Below the pieces are notes generated by a model. The model was not told the origin of the DNA and ran no database searches. It saw nothing but the letters and a program-made list of their open reading frames with translations. The translations under genes and the position numbers were made by a program. 6,271 bases of DNA. Origin: Gammaproteobacteria bacterium (GTDB taxonomy: Bacteria; Pseudomonadota; Gammaproteobacteria; Eutrophobiales; Eutrophobiaceae). This document shows, piece by piece, positions 1 to 6,264 of the stretch. The stretch lies in the NCBI GenBank assembly GCA_003645215.1, contig QNEM01000128.1, positions 1 through 6,271 on the forward strand, in the 5' to 3' direction. How positions within the stretch are numbered: the stretch's first letter is position 1; the number at the start of each line of letters is the position of its first letter.

Positions 1-86
1 TCATTTCCCTGATATAAAAATGAGATCAGACAAGGCAATCTGAGAAATAAGACTGAGTTAAGTAAGCTGTCCCCAGAATTCTCAGC
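1..86. other. Downstream tail without a recognisable gene
   Basis: The 86 bases past the last stop codon are AT-rich and show no credible open frame, tRNA or promoter. The only structure seen is the imperfect hairpin starting at 40. Confidence 0.5.
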
Positions 87-100
87 CTATCTTATCTCAG
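40..100 (-). terminator. Imperfect hairpin overlapping the last stop codon
   Basis: On the gene strand, CTGAGATAAG (100-91) can pair with CTTATTTCTCAG (51-40) with two bulged bases, and an inner CTGAG (85-81) can pair with CTCAG (57-53). The stop codon TAG (89-87) lies inside the structure. No U-run follows directly; the nearest T-rich stretch is near 14-22. It could end the transcript or be the edge of a repeat. The loop carries GGGGACAGCTTACTTAA, discussed in the findings. Confidence 0.3.
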
Positions 101-872
101 CAACGATCTGAAGGGCATAGACAGCCTCCTCAAGCCCTATCTTCTGATCGCCGTTTACATCCGCCTCAGCATAAACACCACCCGGACTCATTCCTGCCAC
201 AACTTGCAGAGCCAGAACAGCATCTGCCAAATCTGCTTTGAGGCTGCCATTGACATCACCTTTTTCAGGAACATCTATGGCCGCGCCATCAAGAGTGGTG
301 ATATCATCTATGACAAGCGGTTCGTTGCTTCCCTCTGTATCCATATATTTCACATTGGAAAGTGTCAATTTGATATCAGAACCAAAGGCAAGCACTTTGA
401 ATTTTAAAAGGGCAATGATGCCGGAGCCTTCGGGAGCCTGAGCCTCATCACTTCCTGTCAGCGAATTGGCGATGTTGACATTTCCCGGGGTGTTCTCCAC
501 TGCCTGAAATCCGACGGTTGTGCCGCCATTTGTCTTTAACAGGTTTCTGATTCCCGCGAATGTGTTGTCTTCATATCCCTCAAGAAATGAGATACGGTCA
601 GGGTCAAAATTCACTTCCACCTGATATGTGTCCAGGTTGCTGACATTCTGGGCGATCACGCCGACCCAAATTTCTTCATCTTTGGCTTCAATTGTGGTTT
701 CAATATCCTGAGATGTGATTTCCGTATCATAATCGTCTGTCTCATAATTCAGGTCAAGCGCACAGCCTGCGGATTCATTAGGGCCTGCTGCATATACAGG
801 GGATGTTCCGAAAATGAGGATCAGGCTGAGAATGACGATGGCCGGTTTTATCCGGTAAAATCTTATTTTCAT
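87..872 (-). CDS. Secreted cohesin-dockerin protein
   Basis: This gene encodes 261 residues starting at the ATG at 872, the only Met in the signal-peptide region. The signal peptide spans 1-29 (basic KIRFYRIK, hydrophobic AIVILSLILIFG, cleavage after VYA). A cohesin-like domain follows at about 39-201, with NLDTYQ, FLEGYE, GIRNLLKTNGGTT, GFQAVENTPG and APEGSG. A dockerin-like tail lies at 205-261, with two EF-hand-like loops: D206, N208, S210, D214, D217 and D238, N240, D242, then E248/E249. Each loop is followed by a near-identical helix (ALQVVAG / ALQIVAE). The tail belongs to a different sequence type from the giant protein's dockerin (helix LLANHWL / VFGDLWL). No Shine-Dalgarno is visible upstream: the 20 nt between the palindrome and the ATG read as AC-rich sequence on the coding strand. 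Carrying both halves of a cohesin-dockerin pair would allow chain formation or cross-linking with neighbours; this is inference. Confidence 0.87.
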   Translation of the reverse strand: MKIRFYRIKPAIVILSLILIFGTSPVYAAGPNESAGCALDLNYETDDYDTEITSQDIETTIEAKDEEIWVGVIAQNVSNLDTYQVEVNFDPDRISFLEGYEDNTFAGIRNLLKTNGGTTVGFQAVENTPGNVNIANSLTGSDEAQAPEGSGIIALLKFKVLAFGSDIKLTLSNVKYMDTEGSNEPLVIDDITTLDGAAIDVPEKGDVNGSLKADLADAVLALQVVAGMSPGGVYAEADVNGDQKIGLEEAVYALQIVAEIR

Positions 873-892
873 GATTGTTGTCGTTTCAAATC

Positions 893-925
893 AGACCTGC
901 GAGGTTTCAAAAACCTCGCAGGTCT
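893..925. repeat. Palindrome copy 2 between the cohesin-only and cohesin-dockerin genes
   Basis: The same two 15-bp arms as copy 1 occur at 893-907 and 911-925, with the loop CAA instead of CCG. It lies 9 nt past the stop codon at 935-937 and 20 nt before the next ATG. A TTTTT run (925-929) follows on the plus strand, so its best terminator orientation is opposite to the genes. On the gene strand the bases after the stem are CTGATTTG, only weakly U-rich. Confidence 0.87.
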
Positions 926-934
926 TTTTCGGAA

Positions 935-1489
935 TCAGTTGACATTCCCGCCTGCCGTGTTTCTGATGATATCCTGTGCCTGCGACGAATCCACAAAATG
1001 CACGTTTGCAAGGCTGATTTTGCCCGGATCGTCTTCCAATACTCTGAATTTGATGATGGCCAGAATCCCCGATCCTTCGGGAGCCTCGGAGGTGTCCGTT
1101 CCTGTCAGGGTGTTGGCGATGTTCACTGTTCCGGGTTCTTTTTCAACTGCCTGAAAACCGAGTGTCGTGCCTCTGTTGGTTTTCAGCAGGTTTCTGATGC
1201 CGGACATGGGAACTTCCTCATAGCCTTCGATGAATTCAAGAACGGTTGTGTCATACACCAGTTCTGCCTGATAGGTGTCAAGGTTGCTCACTCCGCCCGC
1301 GACCACGGCTACGGTGATGATGTCACCGGCTGATGCGGCAATGTCCGCTTCGATGTCCGTGGTGCTGAAATTCATGTCCAGTCCGCAGGTGGCGGACGAA
1401 TTCGGACCTGCATAGGCAATGCCGGAAAACATGGTGATGATCAGACATGTCACCAGACAGTTCTTTACATTGATAAGTTTGTCTCTCAT
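935..1489 (-). CDS. Small secreted cohesin-domain protein without a dockerin
   Basis: This gene encodes 184 residues. The ATG at 1489 has AGAGGAGG at 1505-1498 with an 8-nt spacer, a strong ribosome site. Residues 1-27 form a signal peptide (hydrophobic core CLVTCLIITMFSGI, cleavage after AYA). Nearly all the rest (about 37-176) is one cohesin-like domain with the features NLDTYQ, LEFIEGYE, GIRNLLKTN, GTTLGFQAVE, VNIANTLTG and APEGSG. The protein ends almost directly after the fold, with no dockerin, anchor or sorting signal, so it should be a free secreted domain. Over an 83-residue gap-free core it matches the giant protein's cohesin at 58 positions and the 87-872 product at 54 (hand count). 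It could bind the dockerin-like tails of its neighbours, but that is inference. Cohesins of this kind outside cellulosomes have no settled role. Confidence 0.88.
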   Translation of the reverse strand: MRDKLINVKNCLVTCLIITMFSGIAYAGPNSSATCGLDMNFSTTDIEADIAASAGDIITVAVVAGGVSNLDTYQAELVYDTTVLEFIEGYEEVPMSGIRNLLKTNRGTTLGFQAVEKEPGTVNIANTLTGTDTSEAPEGSGILAIIKFRVLEDDPGKISLANVHFVDSSQAQDIIRNTAGGNVN

Positions 1490-1497
1490 TTTTCGTT

Positions 1498-1505
1498 CCT
1501 CCTCT
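1498..1505 (-). promoter_or_regulatory. Shine-Dalgarno of the cohesin-only gene
   Basis: AGAGGAGG (1505 to 1498) lies 8 nt before the ATG at 1489. It supports independent translation of this gene after the palindrome, in contrast to the third gene, which has no such site. Confidence 0.7.
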
Positions 1506-1543
1506 AAGTTTGATTTAAGGTTAAAATACTTTCCGGACCGGTG

Positions 1544-1576
1544 AGACCTGCGAGGTTTCCGAAACCTCGCAGGTCT
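1544..1576. repeat. Palindrome copy 1 between the giant gene and the cohesin-only gene
   Basis: A perfect inverted repeat has 15-bp arms AGACCTGCGAGGTTT (1544-1558) and AAACCTCGCAGGTCT (1562-1576) around the 3-nt loop CCG. It begins 12 nt after the stop codon of the giant gene. On the gene strand it is followed by CTCACCGG, with no U-run, so it is a poor intrinsic terminator in that direction. It may instead stabilise the upstream mRNA end or be a dispersed repeat. It is flanked at 1532-1542 by the overlapping small palindromes TCCGGA and ACCGGT. Confidence 0.85.
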
Positions 1577-1588
1577 TTGCAGTCACAC

Positions 1589-4500
1589 TTATTCATCAAA
1601 ACACGGACTTTCTTTAAGCCACAAATCACCGAAGACTTGCAGATCCAGAAAGTTGGTGATGCAGTCTCCGTTCAGGTCATACTTCGTATCCCAGTCACCA
1701 TCTCCGCATTTGAACAGCCAGTGATTGGCCAGCAAACCGAGGTCCATAAAGTCCACGATTCCGTCGAGGTTGAAATCACACTCCATGGGTTGAAGCATTG
1801 TGATTTTTCCGTTTCTCAGGTCTGTGATTTCCTCATTGCCGCCAGTGCAGTCAAGAAAGAACACATTGCCGAGGGTCAGAGCTGCGTCGGGGTCGCCGTC
1901 CAATACTCTGAACTTCAACAGCGCAAGAGCACCCGATCCTTCAGGAGCCTGATTGCAGTCGGTGCCGGTCAGGGTGTCGGATATGTTCACGGTTCCGGGG
2001 GTATTTTCGACTGCGAGAAAGCCTGTTGTCGTGCCGCCGTTCTTCTTGAGCAGGTTGTTTATTCCGCCCATGGGGTTTTCCTCTGCTCCTTCAAGGAACT
2101 CCAGTTTGTCTGTGTCGAAACTTGCTTCAACCTGATATGTGTCCAAATTCGTAACGCCCAGGGCCGCCACGGCAATCCAGATTTCATCCTCCTTGCAGGC
2201 TGATATTTGGGATTCGATTTCGCTGTCCGGATCTGTGCTTTCATAATCTGTGGTGGAGATGTCCATGTCGAGAGCGAGTCCGTTGTCTATCGGCTTCATT
2301 GCCTGTTTTACTTCAACAGTCTGAGGGCTGTTCCCTGCGTTGGCTTCCACTTTGATTGTGGCGGTTCTTGCAACGCCGGGGTTGGCATCATAGCTTACGG
2401 TGATCGTGCCGCTATTTTCGCCATAGTCGCCGCTTTCAATGGTCAGCCATGAGGCATCTGATGTGGCTGCCCAGTTCATTATACCGTTACCAGTATTTGC
2501 AACATCAAAAGTAAACGTGCCGCTTGTGGCGGGAATGTCTTTTGAAGTTGGGTTTACTGAGAGTGAGTGAAACTCTATTGAATTAGCAATACCACCAATA
2601 TCAACAATCTTACCATCATTAGCATCAGTATCATCACCTCTCTCGTTGTTTGCTAAGTCGAAGGTAATAGCTGGTACAGATTTATTTCCAATGTTAACAG
2701 AAGTAAAGGTTACATTATTAAAAAAATCTGCATCATTGCGTAGTCTATACCATTCATTCGTACCTGAACCCGGTGTTTCTGGACCATATTTACGGTATTC
2801 ACTTGGAAGGCTGGTTGCCCCATGATAAAACACGGTTACTTCAGCATTTTCACATTGAGCCTCAAATTCAATGAGTCCATAAGGGTAATCATAATATGGA
2901 TCAATAGTTAATAACGCTTCAGTTTTCACTTCCACATTTGCCAATTTACAATTTGCTGGCTCAACTTGCAAAGTGAGGTAATTTCCATTTTCCGCATTGG
3001 GAAGGGAAGTTACGTTGTTTTGTTGGCTATCTAAGATACCGTCGCCGTTGCCATCACCACTATTAGGTGCGAGGTTTTCCTCCGAAGTCAATACACCATC
3101 ATTATCAGTATCACCCTGAAAGTCAACTTTGCAATAGCTGATATTATCCCTTCCTGTTTCATATATAGAACGTACATCTGTTGGGGATAAAGTACGATTG
3201 AAAAATTTTAATTCATCAACCTTAAATAAAGATTGAACTAAGTCGAGATTTGTGGGGGCATCCATTTCTGAAGCATATACTTTGGAATTACACTTTTCCC
3301 CATTAAGATATAAAGCAACTGTTGATTTTGAACTTTCATTATCAATTGTCAGAGCCAGATGAATCCATTCTGATTCCCAAAATGGTGAAATCCAATTCCA
3401 TGGTGTATCAGAATATGGACTGTTAGGTGGTTTACAGGAAATATCATCATTTAAAAAGTTGTCATTTATTGCCACCTCAACATATCTTGGACATGTTGCA
3501 TCATCAACCATACACCATGGATATATTATAAATATCTCATAACCATCTGTACTGTCATAAGAACTGCCAGAAGATTTATCAAGAATAACGCCTGTATTAC
3601 GATTCCATTGGAACCAGAAATCAGTTGAAAAATCATTTCCACTCCTGATGTCTAATTCATCTTTATCTGGAATATTTACGCTACTATTCTTTAGCCCACC
3701 TCCGATTTTTCCAGTTATGCGTTCGGCACCATCATTCACAGTTCCATCATTCTCGCCGATAATATCATGTGCAATGTTACCTGATGTTTCATCAAATGGA
3801 TACCAAGCAACCATATCATCTGGCGGAGGAATACATGCAATAGTAGGTGTGGCTTTGATAATAAAACCATCCCTTTCTCCTCTTGTACCCAATTGACGAT
3901 TTTTAGGAAAATTAGATGAACGTGTACTTCCAGTTAAATAAAGATGACCTTTATCGTCTAAAACGATTCCACCTATACCATCATTATCACTACCGCCCAA
4001 ATAAGCACCAAACTCCATTCTTAGTTTTTCGGTAGTCTCATTCCATTTCAGTTTAGTCAAAAAGCCATCATACTTTTCTTCATCGCCTTTGAAAGTATTG
4101 CTAAAGGCATTTGAACCTAATGGTTGATTTTGTTCATTAAAGAAACCATCAAAGAAATCATCAGAATGAGTTCTACCTGCCACATAGATATTCTGATCAT
4201 CTAATACAGCAACTTCATTAGCTGCTAAATCACTCTTAGAACCACCTAATAAGGTGCTAAAATCCAAATCCAATTTCGAAGAAGAATTATCCCAACTTAA
4301 TCTGGTTAGAAAAGCATCATCATTACGAGTGATATTAGAGTTACTGTTGCTTAATTCACTTCCAGCAGATTTTAATGTTCCTTTTAACGGAAAATCTTTA
4401 GAATCCGTTGAACCAGCAACATACACATTGCCATCATCATCTACAGCAATACCATAACTTTCTTCGTAACCAGAACCACCTAAGTAAGTGCTGTAAACTG

Positions 4501-6082
4501 TAGTAGATAAATTTGGACTCAATTTAGTGACAAAAATATCACCACCCCAATTGCCATCCCATATAGCACCGCCACCACCATGATATTTGCTACCATCGTA
4601 TGCGGAACAACTGCTATCTATACACAATGGTTGTCCTGTAAGAAAATTGTTTGAAGTTGTATCACCAGTTATGTAGATATAACCAGCATTATCTCTAGCC
4701 ATAGCACAACTACCAGACATACGACAATCATCACCACTACCACCTAAGTAAGTGCCATTAATTGAGTTTTTAGCTATATCTAATTTGATAACATACCCAT
4801 CACGATTTCCACCATGATTACCATTAATACCCGAAAAATCATTGGAAGAAGTTGTACCAGAAATATAAACAATGTCTTTTTCTGCAACAATAATATCTTT
4901 TCCACCTTCTGCATCACTGCCACCAAAACAGGTGCTATATAAAAGTTCACCGCTTGAATTGACTTTAACAAGAAAACCATCACCTTCTTCTTGGCATGAT
5001 TTTATTTCTGTAGTAGTTGTAGAAAAATTGGATGAAAAGGTAACACCAGTGATATAAACATTTCCGTCATCATCAATACCCACTCCCTCAGCACCATTCC
5101 ATCTATTTCCACCCATGTAAGTGAAATAAACTACTTCATCCAACTCAGGAGTTAATTTTGCTATATAGCCACTGTTATAACCTTCATAGGTATTAGTGCT
5201 GCTAGGCATAATAGGGGATTTAGTTATTCCAACAATATACACATTTTTATTAGCATCTAAAGCAATATCAGTTGGAGGGTCCTCATTTGAACCACCTATA
5301 ATAGTAGAAGCCAATACAGGATCAATTACTAATTGATGTGTATTGTCATAGGAAGCGACAGTAAACCCATAAACGTTATCTTCTTTGACAGAATAGACAA
5401 CTTCAACATCAACACGTTTGCCATCAATTTCTTGAAAAGCTATCGGCGCACTAAATTTCACATCACCCAATTCGGTGGCAACAACTAATTCTTGACTATC
5501 GTTTACCGACAAGCCTTGACTACCTTCAATGTGCATACGAATTTGTTCAACATTCGTTTGAGGTGTCACATAAAAGAGTTTTTCAACATTATTCCCGGCA
5601 GCTTTTAATTTCAGAGTAATGCCTTCATAAACTTGCCCTAAATTTACACGGGAATAAGTAGGTAATTGACGTTGCCATTTTGTGGGATCATTACCACTAA
5701 ACACATTGACTTGCGTTGTGGTTTTGTTTTCACCTTGAATCGTTTGCCCATGACGAGCATTGAGCAAATGTTCTTTGAGTACCAAACCCGATGTTACTTC
5801 AGGTAATCCCACTTGCCGTTGTTTAGCCTCACTTTTCGGCAACGTGTAAATTAATTCACCGTTCTCAGTAACAAAAACAGTACCACCAAACGTCTTGGCA
5901 TAAAACTTAACCGAATCATCAGTTTGCCCTTGATTTTCAATAAAAGGCATTTCTAATGTTGCCAATTGACTTTGCATCTCGGCAGGTTTGCTTACTGCAA
6001 AAGCAACACCTCCCGCTGCGACAAGGGCAAAGCTTAGACACGCAACACATCCGAACAACCACTGACTCATTTTCCCGTTCAT
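1589..6082 (-). CDS. Giant secreted mosaic protein: DUF7948-like, seven SBBP repeats, LamG, choice-of-anchor U-like, BACON, cohesin, dockerin-like
   Basis: About 1,497 residues from the preferred ATG at 6082, which has AAAGGAGG 8 nt upstream and opens a classic signal peptide (MNGKMSQWLFGC..., cleavage after AFA, residue 29). The frame stays open upstream to 6211. Domains, numbered from 6082: 45-257 resembles the DUF7948 domain that precedes SBBP repeats (FIENQGQ, KFYAKTFGGTVF). Residues 256-743 hold seven SBBP repeats (TYLGGS...DDDGNVYVAGST type) and a closing DGFIIK strand. A LamG/concanavalin-like domain spans 756-967 (VAWYPFDETSG; FFNRTLS). An acidic thrombospondin-3-like stretch follows at 990-1022 (DTDNDGV, DGNGDGILD). 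Residues 1024-1167 look like choice-of-anchor U (FDLANNERGDDTDANDG). A BACON-like domain lies at 1171-1262 (WLTIESG), a cohesin at 1268-1430, and a dockerin-like pair of loops at 1434-1490. There is no C-terminal membrane helix, LPXTG or PEP-CTERM, so it is probably secreted and held through cohesin-dockerin contacts. Domain families are recognised by eye. An extracellular binding or matrix role is inference. Confidence 0.88.
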   Translation of the reverse strand: MNGKMSQWLFGCVACLSFALVAAGGVAFAVSKPAEMQSQLATLEMPFIENQGQTDDSVKFYAKTFGGTVFVTENGELIYTLPKSEAKQRQVGLPEVTSGLVLKEHLLNARHGQTIQGENKTTTQVNVFSGNDPTKWQRQLPTYSRVNLGQVYEGITLKLKAAGNNVEKLFYVTPQTNVEQIRMHIEGSQGLSVNDSQELVVATELGDVKFSAPIAFQEIDGKRVDVEVVYSVKEDNVYGFTVASYDNTHQLVIDPVLASTIIGGSNEDPPTDIALDANKNVYIVGITKSPIMPSSTNTYEGYNSGYIAKLTPELDEVVYFTYMGGNRWNGAEGVGIDDDGNVYITGVTFSSNFSTTTTEIKSCQEEGDGFLVKVNSSGELLYSTCFGGSDAEGGKDIIVAEKDIVYISGTTSSNDFSGINGNHGGNRDGYVIKLDIAKNSINGTYLGGSGDDCRMSGSCAMARDNAGYIYITGDTTSNNFLTGQPLCIDSSCSAYDGSKYHGGGGAIWDGNWGGDIFVTKLSPNLSTTVYSTYLGGSGYEESYGIAVDDDGNVYVAGSTDSKDFPLKGTLKSAGSELSNSNSNITRNDDAFLTRLSWDNSSSKLDLDFSTLLGGSKSDLAANEVAVLDDQNIYVAGRTHSDDFFDGFFNEQNQPLGSNAFSNTFKGDEEKYDGFLTKLKWNETTEKLRMEFGAYLGGSDNDGIGGIVLDDKGHLYLTGSTRSSNFPKNRQLGTRGERDGFIIKATPTIACIPPPDDMVAWYPFDETSGNIAHDIIGENDGTVNDGAERITGKIGGGLKNSSVNIPDKDELDIRSGNDFSTDFWFQWNRNTGVILDKSSGSSYDSTDGYEIFIIYPWCMVDDATCPRYVEVAINDNFLNDDISCKPPNSPYSDTPWNWISPFWESEWIHLALTIDNESSKSTVALYLNGEKCNSKVYASEMDAPTNLDLVQSLFKVDELKFFNRTLSPTDVRSIYETGRDNISYCKVDFQGDTDNDGVLTSEENLAPNSGDGNGDGILDSQQNNVTSLPNAENGNYLTLQVEPANCKLANVEVKTEALLTIDPYYDYPYGLIEFEAQCENAEVTVFYHGATSLPSEYRKYGPETPGSGTNEWYRLRNDADFFNNVTFTSVNIGNKSVPAITFDLANNERGDDTDANDGKIVDIGGIANSIEFHSLSVNPTSKDIPATSGTFTFDVANTGNGIMNWAATSDASWLTIESGDYGENSGTITVSYDANPGVARTATIKVEANAGNSPQTVEVKQAMKPIDNGLALDMDISTTDYESTDPDSEIESQISACKEDEIWIAVAALGVTNLDTYQVEASFDTDKLEFLEGAEENPMGGINNLLKKNGGTTTGFLAVENTPGTVNISDTLTGTDCNQAPEGSGALALLKFRVLDGDPDAALTLGNVFFLDCTGGNEEITDLRNGKITMLQPMECDFNLDGIVDFMDLGLLANHWLFKCGDGDWDTKYDLNGDCITNFLDLQVFGDLWLKESPCFDE
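2575..5990 (-). other. AT-rich module inside the giant gene
   Basis: Hand counts of 60-base lines give about 55% GC at 6001-6060, 55% at 2341-2400 and 53% at 2401-2460. Inside, counts are about 38% at 5881-5940, 45% at 5461-5520, 37% at 4201-4260, 30% at 3421-3480 and 37% at 2641-2700. The right break lies just after the signal peptide. The left break lies between the choice-of-anchor-U-like domain and the BACON-like domain. The reading frame is intact across both. Boundaries are approximate, about 30 nt either way. Confidence 0.75.
3854..5317 (-). repeat. Seven SBBP repeats encoding one complete beta-propeller
   Basis: Seven units share the pattern (Y)LGGS-x(5-9)-(I/V)A(L/V)D-D-x-G-N-(V/I)Y-(V/I)-x-G-x-T-x-S-x-(D/N)-F. 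From the 6082 start they begin near residues 256, 319, 382, 441, 530, 606 and 690. Each is followed by a strand of the type DGF-(L/I)-x-K. The last such strand (DGFIIK, 738-743) has no following repeat and can close the ring against the first, as in circular propellers. Blade 4 is the most diverged: it carries cysteines 453 and 459, and a Gly-rich insertion with cysteines 487 and 492 before blade 5. At DNA level a 17-nt stretch coding for part of TYLGGS is identical at 4475-4491 and 4739-4755. Confidence 0.85.
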
Positions 6083-6211
6083 GATCCTTCCCTCCTTTGC
6101 TTTCATGGGGTTTCCCCCGGTTACAGATTTGCCGAACCCGGCCGCAATCAGCACGGCGACCAATCCGTTCATCATCCCATTCATCCACGATGCCATTGCT
6201 TTCATTGTCAT
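6083..6211 (-). other. In-frame 5' extension or alternative start of the giant gene
   Basis: The open frame continues 43 codons upstream of the preferred start, with ATGs at 6211, 6205 and 6106. The ATG at 6211 is only 1 nt from its GGAGG, whereas the ATG at 6205 sits 7 nt from it, so 6205 would be the real initiator here. The extension (MKAMASWMNGMMNG, then LVAVLIAAGFG) has its own short hydrophobic stretch, and there is no stop before the 6082 start. Starting here would give two hydrophobic segments in tandem, which is unusual for a secreted protein. Alternatives are a misleading open frame, an N-terminally extended isoform, or a leader remnant. A 4-bp GGGG/CCCC stem with a 3-nt loop at 6107-6117 lies just ahead of the inner ribosome site. 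Confidence 0.45.
6091..6098 (-). promoter_or_regulatory. Strong Shine-Dalgarno for the 6082 start
   Basis: AAAGGAGG reads on the minus strand from 6098 to 6091, leaving 8 nt to the ATG at 6082. It directly precedes the typical signal peptide, which is why the 6082 start is preferred over the longer open frame. Confidence 0.7.
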
Positions 6212-6212
6212 G

Positions 6213-6221
6213 CCTCCTTTT
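6213..6221 (-). promoter_or_regulatory. Second Shine-Dalgarno upstream, serving ATG 6205
   Basis: AAAAGGAGG (6221 to 6213) is 7 nt from the ATG at 6205 and only 1 nt from the ATG at 6211. It is as good a match as the inner site, so the sequence alone does not settle the start. Confidence 0.55.
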
Positions 6222-6258
6222 AAAAATGTTAAGGGTCAAGGTTTCTTTTCCCTTCTGT

Positions 6259-6264
6259 ATTATA
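6259..6264 (-). promoter_or_regulatory. Probable -10 box of the cluster promoter
   Basis: A perfect TATAAT is read on the minus strand from 6264 to 6259, about 50 nt ahead of the first start codon. The -35 region would lie at about 6282 and beyond, outside the window, so the promoter is only half visible. Transcription would begin near 6252 and run through all three genes. Confidence 0.45.

Noticed and set aside
875..1333. A 152-codon plus-strand open frame
   Set aside because: It is a shadow of the cohesin-only gene, running through the palindrome, with a cysteine- and arginine-rich translation that resembles no family.
893..1576. CRISPR array
   Set aside because: There are only two repeat copies, 651 nt apart, with a complete gene between them. 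The repeats are full palindromes, not spacer-separated units.
1541..2203. A 220-codon plus-strand open frame
   Set aside because: It is antisense to the cohesin-dockerin end of the giant gene, has no ribosome site, starts inside the palindrome, and shows no recognisable domain. The minus-strand frame encodes clear domains.
87..6082. Classical cellulosome scaffoldin cluster
   Set aside because: There are no glycoside hydrolase, carbohydrate-binding CBM3 or repeated scaffoldin cohesins. Each protein has a single cohesin and two carry their own dockerin-like tail.
5937..6239. A 100-codon minus-strand open frame in another register at the start of the giant gene
   Set aside because: Its translation is charged and cysteine-rich without a fold or motif, while the overlapping frame gives a clean signal peptide.
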